Origin: Deltaproteobacteria bacterium
Lineage (GTDB): Bacteria; Desulfobacterota; Binatia; Binatales; Binataceae
Direction of reading: 5' to 3'
NCBI GenBank assembly: GCA_021786815.1
Contig: JAJYMR010000229.1
Location: 1-6,417, forward strand
Length of the DNA: 6,417 nucleotides
The notes under the pieces are model-generated. The model was not told the origin of the DNA. It was given only the letters and a program-made list of their open reading frames with translations, and ran no database searches. Below are positions 1-5,370 of the stretch, in pieces. The translations under genes and the position numbers were made by a program. Each line of letters opens with the position of its first letter. Positions within the stretch are counted from its first letter, which is position 1.

Positions 1-1140
1 TTCCGATCTGAAGTCGCGGGCAGGCTGCTCGAACTGTGCGGCGCGCTCGGGCTCAGCGCCGAGGCGATGCATCACTCGCCCAAGGTCATTATCGACCGGC
101 TTTTCGAATCGACCGAGCTTCGCGCGACACTCTATCGCCAGTGCGTTGAATGGGGCGCGAACCTGCACGCCGGCGACGGCTTCGGCTTCATCCTGTCGGT
201 CATCTGGCTGTGCGGTAACCATTACCTTTCCGTGGGCGGTACGCACACTCTTGCCCACGCGATGGCGAGCGCGGCGCTCAACGCGGGCGCCGATCTGCGC
301 TACACGAGCCCGGTGGTCGAGATCCTGATGGTAGGCGGACGCGCCTCGGGCGTCAGGCTCAGGGACGGGCGGGTTATCGAGGCGCGCAAGCTGGTCGCCT
401 CGAACGCCGACCCTAAGACGACCTTCCTCCAGCTCATCGGATGGGACCGGTTGAGCGACTTTCGCAAGGAGCGCATGGCGAACTGGCACTTCGGCCCTGA
501 GCATGTGCTCGGCACGCCGTCGTTCGCCCTGCATGAACCGCCCGATTACAAGGGCTCGAGCGCCAACCCCGACATCAACCGATGCTTCTACACGATCGTC
601 GGTTTCGAAAACCACGAGCAGGTCTCCGAGTACATCCTGCAGGCTTACGGCGGACGCGTTCCCGAGCGGCCCGGCGCGGGTACATGGGTCAACACGCTCT
701 GGGACCCGAGCCAGGCCCCCGAGGGGATGCACGCGATGAACGGATGGTATTTCTTCCCGCGCGCCTCATGCCTGAGCCCGGGCGAGTGGGACGAGGTGCG
801 TTCGTCGTACAACGCGGAGTTTCTCGGGTTGTGGAGCAAGTACGCGCCGAACATGACGCGGCGCAACGTGATCGCCGACAAGCTCTACGTCGCCTTCGAC
901 ATGGAACGGCGTATCGCGATGCCCGAGGGCGATTTTTCCCACGGACGCCTCGGCACCGGCATGAACTTCTCGATGCCGCGGCGGTTCGTCTACCGGACCG
1001 AGATCGAAGGGCTCTACCTATGCGGCGCGTCGGCGGGCGGCGGAGGAATCAGCGCCGCGCCGGGCTACAACGCGTTCAAGGTAATCGCTGACGACTACGG
1101 GCTTGAAAAAATCTGGCGCAAGCCCGGTCGGATCTATTAA
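1..1140 (+). CDS. Phytoene-dehydrogenase-like FAD-dependent oxidoreductase (N-terminus outside window)
   Basis: The frame is open from base 1 to TAA at 1138-1140, giving 379 visible residues. Family members (COG1233, CrtI-like) usually have about 500, so the N-terminal GxGxxG FAD-binding fold is missing at the edge; the ATG at 67 is internal, not the start. Numbering from base 1, VGGTHTL (78-84) begins the family's conserved 'GG-x-x-x-L' stretch. It is followed by SPVVEILMVGGRASGV and by VASNADPKTTFLQLIG, both typical of the group. The C-terminal FAD-contacting segment GLYLCGAS...AAPGYNA (about 337-359) is present, but the common 'THPGGG' core is replaced by AGGGG. The family oxidises or reduces carotenoids, retinoids and other isoprenoid or lipid substrates; the substrate here cannot be told. 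It is probably cotranscribed with the SCP2-like gene 17 bp downstream. The first three codons could be residual adapter sequence. Confidence 0.88.
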   Translation, partial: FRSEVAGRLLELCGALGLSAEAMHHSPKVIIDRLFESTELRATLYRQCVEWGANLHAGDGFGFILSVIWLCGNHYLSVGGTHTLAHAMASAALNAGADLRYTSPVVEILMVGGRASGVRLRDGRVIEARKLVASNADPKTTFLQLIGWDRLSDFRKERMANWHFGPEHVLGTPSFALHEPPDYKGSSANPDINRCFYTIVGFENHEQVSEYILQAYGGRVPERPGAGTWVNTLWDPSQAPEGMHAMNGWYFFPRASCLSPGEWDEVRSSYNAEFLGLWSKYAPNMTRRNVIADKLYVAFDMERRIAMPEGDFSHGRLGTGMNFSMPRRFVYRTEIEGLYLCGASAGGGGISAAPGYNAFKVIADDYGLEKIWRKPGRIY

Positions 1141-1157
1141 GAGGAGCTGCCCAGGCA

Positions 1158-1628
1158 ATGCCGGCAATCTATACGACCGAATGGTACGAGGCGCTCAAGG
1201 ATCTCCTCAACCGAAATCCCGACCTGGAAAAGAATGCGCCGCCCGGCACCTACAACATTCTTGCCGAGATTATCGGCGACCCCCGTTCGCCCTATCTCGC
1301 GGCGGGCGAGCGCAGGAATTTCGTCATCAGGTTCGAGGCCGGCAAGTGCGCCGAGTACCGAGAGGTTGCTGAGGCGCCATCGCGCAAGGGCTTCGATTTC
1401 ATCTTCGAGGTGCCCGCGCCGGTCTTCGAGGGCGTTGCCGCCGGCGTCATCGATCTGGTCGACGCTGGGCTGAAGGGTCTCATCAAGATAACCGGCGATA
1501 TGCGAATCCTGATTCGCCACGCCGAACTGGTAAACGTCCTCTATCGGGTTTACGCGACCGAAGTCGAAACCGCATGGCCCAAGGGCAAGCCGGCTTCCGC
1601 CGCCGACGTGCTCACGACTGCACAGTAA
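1158..1628 (+). CDS. SCP2-like sterol/lipid-binding protein
   Basis: This is a small soluble protein of 156 residues with no signal peptide. The second half reads like an SCP2 (sterol carrier protein 2) fold: a beta segment RNFVIRFEAGKCAEYRE (53-69), FDFIFEVPAPVFEGV (79-93), then GLIKITGDMRILIRHAELVN (107-126), matching the family's 'G-k-i-x-G-D-x-x-l' end and closing helix. Such domains bind acyl chains, sterols or other hydrophobic ligands in a tunnel; many bacterial versions have no assigned ligand. The ATG at 1158 follows AGGAG at 1142-1146, a spacing of 11 bases, which is slightly long but is the best signal. Because it sits 17 bp after the flavoprotein gene on the same strand, I infer that it presents or receives that enzyme's hydrophobic substrate. 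The family call rests on pattern recognition, not a profile search. Confidence 0.75.
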   Translation: MPAIYTTEWYEALKDLLNRNPDLEKNAPPGTYNILAEIIGDPRSPYLAAGERRNFVIRFEAGKCAEYREVAEAPSRKGFDFIFEVPAPVFEGVAAGVIDLVDAGLKGLIKITGDMRILIRHAELVNVLYRVYATEVETAWPKGKPASAADVLTTAQ

Positions 1629-1730
1629 TTGAAATCCTCCCTTGTTGCCGGGCCGAGCCTCGAACATTGGCGCGGCCCTGCAAGCGCCTGTGCCGAAACC
1701 GCTTTGGTCTCGCCAAAAATTCGCGACGGA

Positions 1731-1759
1731 TATTCAGCTGGATCGTGTCCCATTATAAG
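1731..1759 (+). promoter_or_regulatory. Weak sigma70-like promoter candidate
   Basis: TATAAG at 1754-1759 matches five of six bases of the -10 consensus. TATTCA at 1731-1736, 17 bases upstream, matches only three of six bases of the -35 consensus. It would point towards the PAP2 gene but lies about 185 bp before its ATG and on the far side of the adapter-like stretch at 1789-1805. If that stretch is an assembly joint, this site does not belong to PAP2. It is listed as the best candidate in an otherwise empty spacer; chance occurrence is quite possible. Confidence 0.18.
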
Positions 1760-1788
1760 TAGTTCAGGGCAGTAATACTTCAGAGCGC

Positions 1789-1805
1789 CGACGCTCTTCC
1801 GATGT
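1789..1805 (+). other. Illumina TruSeq adapter-like sequence (possible chimeric joint)
   Basis: The 15 bases 1789-1803 (CGACGCTCTTCCGAT) are identical to the 3' part of the TruSeq read-1 adapter. Base 1804 is G where the adapter has C, and base 1805 (T) matches again: 16 of 17 in all. Base 1788 (C) does not match the adapter's preceding A. An exact match to one given 15-mer is very unlikely by chance in 6.4 kb, and the position in a non-coding gap means no protein constraint explains it. I infer that a trimmed-short adapter end may remain in the assembly, joining two fragments. A natural coincidence cannot be excluded from the sequence alone. Confidence 0.55.
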
Positions 1806-1943
1806 GCGATTGACGCCGCGCCGCATTTTGGAGAGTCTGCGGTCACAGAATCTTCGACGTTCGTTCGCCTATGGACGCTCGAATTTGTTTCCGCCGTCCT
1901 TCGTCCAACGCAGAAGCGCGATCGAAGGCCGGGATAAGCGCCG

Positions 1944-2930
1944 ATGTCAGGCCGGAATAGCCGAGAGTGCGGTACGGTCCTGCGGCTTGCAGGCAATATC
2001 GCAAGGAAAGCGTCGACAATCTCCCTGGTCGTCGGCCTTGTGAGCGGTTCGGCAGCGGTAGGCTGGGCGCAGTCCGCGGATTCGGCGATGCCGTCGCTGA
2101 ATTTCTCTGGAGTTGGCCTTTCACCACCCAGCTTTTCGCTTCTCGGCAACGAGGTCAGCAGTGACTTTGCGTATCTGGTCGATAATGTCCAACTCGACGC
2201 CGAGGATATCGTCACCTCTCCGCTCTACATCGCGAGCCCAAACAGCGTCTTCCGGTCGCGGAAATTTTACCTAGCTTTGGCAGGCGTTGGCGCTATATGG
2301 GGTGGCGCTTTTGCGCTCGATCAGACGATGCGCAGCCATTTGCGCAGCATGGGACACAACAATGCCACGATGCTGCAGGATATCAGTTACGGTTCGGTAA
2401 GTGCCGCCACCGGGCTTCTGTACGCGTATGGACTCTACCGAAACGATTCGCAAGCCAGGCAACTGGCTCTCACCGCAGGCGAGGCCGCCGGCGTCGCGAC
2501 GCTATTGGATATCGGCATCAAGGCCGCGTTCGGCCGTTTACGCCCGCGTCAGGACGGTCACAGCCACACCCAGTTCTTCGACCACGGAGCCTCGTTCGTT
2601 TCAGGCGACGTGACCCCGATGTTCGCGCTGGCAACCGGCGTGAGCGAGTATTTCAACAACGAATGGTACGCGTCGGTCCCGATTTATTCGTTGGCGTTGC
2701 TCGACGGGTTCGGACGCATGGGCAATGACGCGCACTGGTTTTCAGACGTGGTTGGAGCGGCTCTCCTCGGTTCGTTGTCCACCGAGTTGTTTATCTATCT
2801 GCACAAGCGGCATGAAGAGGAGCCAAGCCGATGGCGGATTCTTCCGTACACGCCGCCACCTGTTCCCACCGGTCGGACGACGATGCAGAACATGATGCCG
2901 ACGGGCCTGGAAGTGGCTTACTCGTGGTAG
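1944..2930 (+). CDS. Exported PAP2-family phosphatase-like protein, altered motif 2
   Basis: The product has 328 residues. ATG 1944 is the first ATG after an in-frame TAA (1935-1937). It has no good Shine-Dalgarno, but it is the only ATG start that keeps the signal peptide: R21-K22, a hydrophobic core to about 39, and likely cleavage after A42 (GWA-Q). Several hydrophobic helices follow, at about 107-125, 147-163, 221-236 and 267-285. PAP2 (type 2 phosphatidic acid phosphatase) motif 1, K-x6-RP, is intact (K193, R200, P201). Motif 3, R-x5-H-x3-D, is intact (R258, H264, D268), though the Ser usually before the Arg is Gly. Motif 2, normally PSGH, reads VSGD (219-222), so the His thought to protonate the leaving group is Asp. 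The C-terminus ends GLEVAYSW, resembling a beta-strand with a terminal aromatic. The family dephosphorylates lipid phosphates such as phosphatidic acid or undecaprenyl pyrophosphate on the periplasmic side; activity here is uncertain. Confidence 0.85.
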   Translation: MSGRNSRECGTVLRLAGNIARKASTISLVVGLVSGSAAVGWAQSADSAMPSLNFSGVGLSPPSFSLLGNEVSSDFAYLVDNVQLDAEDIVTSPLYIASPNSVFRSRKFYLALAGVGAIWGGAFALDQTMRSHLRSMGHNNATMLQDISYGSVSAATGLLYAYGLYRNDSQARQLALTAGEAAGVATLLDIGIKAAFGRLRPRQDGHSHTQFFDHGASFVSGDVTPMFALATGVSEYFNNEWYASVPIYSLALLDGFGRMGNDAHWFSDVVGAALLGSLSTELFIYLHKRHEEEPSRWRILPYTPPPVPTGRTTMQNMMPTGLEVAYSW

Positions 2931-3109
2931 ACTGCAACAAACCCGGAACCCGCATATGAACGGCGCCGCGCGGGGGCGCAATAACGTTGCGGGGGCGGTT
3001 CACAAGTGAGCCCTCGCCAGTGTAGTTTGATGATGCGGAATTGGTGAAGAGACCGCGCGTCGGCTGCCGATGCGCCGCGACTCGGACCGCAGGTGAGATT
3101 CATAGAACC
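2931..3109. other. 179-bp spacer between PAP2 and glycosyltransferase genes
   Basis: It contains no gene. It carries a 9-bp direct repeat (2970-2978 and 2989-2997). A frame upstream of ATG 3110 stays open back to a TTG at 3041, but the 23 extra residues it would add have no family resemblance. No terminator-like hairpin with a T-run is visible after the PAP2 stop, so read-through from PAP2 into the next genes is possible. Confidence 0.6.
2970..2997. repeat. Direct repeat GCGGGGGCG, two copies
   Basis: GCGGGGGCG occurs at 2970-2978 and again at 2989-2997, 19 bases start to start, about two helical turns. Between and overlapping them is a short inverted repeat, GCAA (2977-2982 region) and TTGC (2987-2990). 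It could be an operator for the downstream glycosyltransferase genes, but in G+C-rich DNA such a repeat may also be chance. Confidence 0.3.
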
Positions 3110-4285
3110 ATGAGGATAGGCTTTAGCGTGCTGGGCCTGCTGCCCGACACGATAGGGGGCGTAGAGACGTACATTCGCGGCTTGCTGACGGGCCTCGCAC
3201 ATGTCGACACTGACAACGAGTACGTCATCTTCACCAATCGCGACAATCACGCCACCTTCGACGGCCTGGGACGCAACTTCAGGCGGGTTCTCTACGATTT
3301 CTCCGCGAAATGGAACGTCCGTTCGCTCGCGATGACGAGATTGGTCGGCGAGCAGTTCTATCTTCCGTACAAGGCCGCGCGCGAGTCGATAGACATCCTG
3401 CACTCGCCGCTCGACACGACGCCGCTGCTTGCGCGATGCCGCACCGTTATGACCCTTCACGATCTGAACTTCGACGCGGTGCCGGAGGCAACGACGCCGT
3501 TCAGGCGCCTGATGGCGCAAGGGTTGGTCAAAGCCTCCGCTCGGCGTGTCGACGCGATCGTGACGGTGAGTAATTTCAGCAGGGAGCAGATTGTCTTGAA
3601 GCTCGGAATCCCCGCTGATCGCGTATCGGTGACCTACAACGCCGTGGACCCGCATCCGGCGCCTCCGCCGCGGCATGACTGGCCCGGACTTGCGGCTCGC
3701 CTCGGAATCGCGCGGCCGCATGTGCTCGCGTTCAGCAGTCTCAACCCGCACAAGAATATTGCAACTCTCATTCGAGCGTTCGCCCTCATGAACTCGAGGG
3801 AACGCTGGCAGTTGATGGTGGTGGGACATTTACCGACCCGGGGTAAACCGCTCAGTCGGCTGGCTTCGGAACTGGAACTTGGCGATTCCGTGGTTTTTAC
3901 CGGCTATCTCAGCCGCAAAGACCTGGCAGTGGCCTTGCACAACGCCCGGGCCCTGGCGTTTCCCTCGCTATACGAGGGTTTCGGCATACCGCTGCTCGAA
4001 GCGATGAGCATAGGAGTGCCGGTTGCGTGTTCGAATGTCACAGCGCTGCCCGAGGTCGCCGCGGACGCGGCCTTGTTCTTCGATCCGATGGCGCCCGAAA
4101 ACATGGCGGCCGCAATCGAACGCGTGTTGAGCGATGACCTGGTTCGGGAACGGCTGGTTGCCGCCGGGCACGAGAACGTGAAGCGGTTCTCATGGGAGCA
4201 GACCGCGCGGCGGACGCTCGAAGTCTATCGGCGGATCATGGACGTCGCGGCTTACAGGCGAGGCTCCGATGCCGAGGCCGCATAG
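3110..4285 (+). CDS. GT4-type (GT-B fold) glycosyltransferase
   Basis: The product has 391 residues. I chose ATG 3110 because AGGTGA (3091-3096) lies upstream and MRIGFSVLGLLPDTIGGVETY is the expected N-terminus; a longer form from TTG 3041 adds residues unlike the family. The N-terminal acceptor domain has GGVETY (16-21), HDLNF (117-121) and VSNFSREQI (153-161). YNAVD (176-180) leads into the nucleotide-sugar domain, which carries NPHKN (212-216), FTGYLSRKDL, and the E-x7-E motif in EGFGIPLLE (E289, E297), followed by SNVTALPEVA and FFDP. This is the full GT family 4 pattern (retaining, GT-B fold, RfaB-like), normal in length. Members transfer sugars from nucleotide donors, often mannose or other hexoses, to lipid-linked or polysaccharide acceptors at the cytoplasmic membrane face. 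Donor and acceptor cannot be read here. Its last 17 bases overlap the next gene, so the two are very likely translationally coupled. Confidence 0.92.
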   Translation: MRIGFSVLGLLPDTIGGVETYIRGLLTGLAHVDTDNEYVIFTNRDNHATFDGLGRNFRRVLYDFSAKWNVRSLAMTRLVGEQFYLPYKAARESIDILHSPLDTTPLLARCRTVMTLHDLNFDAVPEATTPFRRLMAQGLVKASARRVDAIVTVSNFSREQIVLKLGIPADRVSVTYNAVDPHPAPPPRHDWPGLAARLGIARPHVLAFSSLNPHKNIATLIRAFALMNSRERWQLMVVGHLPTRGKPLSRLASELELGDSVVFTGYLSRKDLAVALHNARALAFPSLYEGFGIPLLEAMSIGVPVACSNVTALPEVAADAALFFDPMAPENMAAAIERVLSDDLVRERLVAAGHENVKRFSWEQTARRTLEVYRRIMDVAAYRRGSDAEAA

Positions 4286-5306
4286 CCCGTCCGAATCGTC
4301 CTCGGAACGCCGGCTCGCGCAGCATTTCCGGCCGGCCGACAGCTCTCCACGTCCCGGCATAAGGAATCTCCTCGCCTACGCGATTGCTATAGCGATCATA
4401 TTGTTCGTCGCGCGGCACACCTCGATCGGAGCGCTGGCACGAAGCCTGTACGCCGCCAATCTCAGGTTGTTCATCCCGGTCTGCGCGGCCGCCTTTGCCT
4501 GTTGGTTCCTGAGCGAGACGTTCTTGTTCGCGAAACTGTTCAGCTATTTCCACGGCCGCACGACTTTCCGCGAGCTTTTGCTGCCCAACGCCGCGCAATA
4601 CTTTCTGCAGATCGTCAACGCGGTGGTCGCGGGCAGCGCGATGGTGTTTTTCATCAATCGGCGCAAGGGCGTGTCCTGGATGGCGGGCACGTGCACGATG
4701 CTGTTCCAGGTTTTCATCGACTTTCAGGTTCTTGCCTGGATGGCGCTTGCCGCAACCCTTCTCGTGCCGGGATTCCCGCTGAGCTTTCCATGGTATTACC
4801 CGGCGCTCGTGCTTGGCGCGATCTGGCTGGTCACGATGTTCTGGCTGCGCGGCCGTCCACGCTCGCGCCTGGGGCGATGGCTTTACGATCGGCCGTCGAT
4901 GGCGAGCTTCCGCGAAGCCCGGCTCTATCATTACGTCGCCTTGATGCTGATTCGGGCGCCGATCTTCGTGATCCAGGGATTTGTGTTGTTCCTGGAGATG
5001 AAGAGCTTTCGCGTTCACGTGCCGCTGAGCGACGTATTGGCCGCGACCCCGGCGATCCTGCTTCTGACCAGCCTGCCGATAACCCCCGCTGGACTCGGCT
5101 CCGAGCAGGCCGTGCTCGCTATCGGGTTCGCGGCCTTCGCTCCCCAGTCGTCGCTGCTGGCCTTGTCGCTCGCGATAAGCGGCACCAGCATCCTATTCCG
5201 CGTTGCGCTTGGACTCGGCGCGGCTGGAGTCTTCGCCCGCGAAGTCTCGGGATCCGCCCACGCGCTCGACATCCTTCATGAAGGCGGTCTGGCCGAGCCT
5301 TCGTAA
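4269..5306 (+). CDS. UPF0104/YbhN-like membrane protein (LPG synthase TM domain, flippase-like)
   Basis: The product has 345 residues and is highly hydrophobic, with a charged N-terminal tail (1-31) and about seven to eight membrane segments (roughly 32-48, 66-86, 110-128, 140-165, 175-193, 221-242, 255-270, 280-300, 305-323). The hallmark is SLPITPAGLGSEQAV (268-282), the family's 'P-x-[ST]-P-x-GLG' loop; the usual GLGvrE end is GLGSEQ here. This matches the lysylphosphatidylglycerol synthase transmembrane family (PF03706, TIGR00374). In MprF this domain flips lysyl-lipids; in stand-alone members the function is mostly unassigned, with lipid or polyprenyl-glycan translocation proposed. There is no aminoacyl-transferase domain, so it is not a full MprF. 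ATG 4269 lies inside the glycosyltransferase gene (17-bp overlap), with a purine-rich AGGCGAGG just upstream, supporting coupling. I infer that it moves or accepts the lipid product made by the glycosyltransferase. Confidence 0.85.
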   Translation: MPRPHSPSESSSERRLAQHFRPADSSPRPGIRNLLAYAIAIAIILFVARHTSIGALARSLYAANLRLFIPVCAAAFACWFLSETFLFAKLFSYFHGRTTFRELLLPNAAQYFLQIVNAVVAGSAMVFFINRRKGVSWMAGTCTMLFQVFIDFQVLAWMALAATLLVPGFPLSFPWYYPALVLGAIWLVTMFWLRGRPRSRLGRWLYDRPSMASFREARLYHYVALMLIRAPIFVIQGFVLFLEMKSFRVHVPLSDVLAATPAILLLTSLPITPAGLGSEQAVLAIGFAAFAPQSSLLALSLAISGTSILFRVALGLGAAGVFAREVSGSAHALDILHEGGLAEPS

Positions 5307-5370
5307 GGAACTCCATCGACGCGACGCCCTAAAAGCGATCGGGACACGGCCGGTGGAAATCCGCGAGCGC
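5307..5370. other. 64-bp convergent gap, no canonical terminator
   Basis: The YbhN-like gene (+) and ABC permease (-) end towards each other here. A small perfect hairpin, CGCTC-AATC-GAGCG (5368-5381), overlaps the permease stop codon, and CCGC/GCGG (5361-5364 and 5386-5389) could extend it. Neither strand has a T-run directly after it, so a rho-independent terminator is not supported. Confidence 0.4.

Larger units (their letters stand above)
1629..1943. other. 315-bp gene-free spacer
   Basis: No convincing coding frame lies here. Reading frames crossing it on either strand run into the flanking genes and have no recognisable protein pattern. It is more A+T-rich than its surroundings between about 1700 and 1790. 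It contains a weak promoter-like site (about 1731-1759) and, at 1789-1805, a near-exact copy of the Illumina adapter 3' end. A 6-bp inverted repeat, GGGCCG (1650-1655) and CGGCCC (1673-1678), has a 17-base loop and no T-run, so I do not call it a terminator. An in-frame TAA at 1935-1937 closes the PAP2 frame just before its ATG. Confidence 0.7.

Noticed and set aside
1703..1717. Hairpin TTTGG-TCTCG-CCAAA after the SCP2-like gene
   Set aside because: The stem is only 5 bp and A+T-rich, with no T-run after it, and it is 75 bp past the stop codon; this is too weak for a terminator.
1550..2215. Minus-strand frame of 221 codons spanning the spacer
   Set aside because: It overlaps the ends of two well-supported genes, crosses the adapter-like stretch, and its composition is not protein-like.
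2999..3028. TTCACA ... TAGTTT as a promoter for the glycosyltransferase gene
   Set aside because: The 18-base spacer is acceptable, but both hexamers match the consensus poorly.
3041..3109. TTG at 3041 as the start of the glycosyltransferase
   Set aside because: The 23 extra residues are Arg/Cys-rich and unlike the family; ATG 3110 has a ribosome binding site and gives the canonical N-terminus.
2918..3829. Long open frame (303 codons) on the minus strand opposite the glycosyltransferase
   Set aside because: It is Arg/His-rich with no recognisable motif, lies opposite a clear GT4 gene, and long antisense frames are common in G+C-rich coding DNA.
4236..5018. Open frame of 260 codons on the minus strand opposite the YbhN-like gene
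   Set aside because: It is low-complexity and rich in charged residues, with no family pattern; the plus-strand frame has a clear membrane protein with a hallmark loop.
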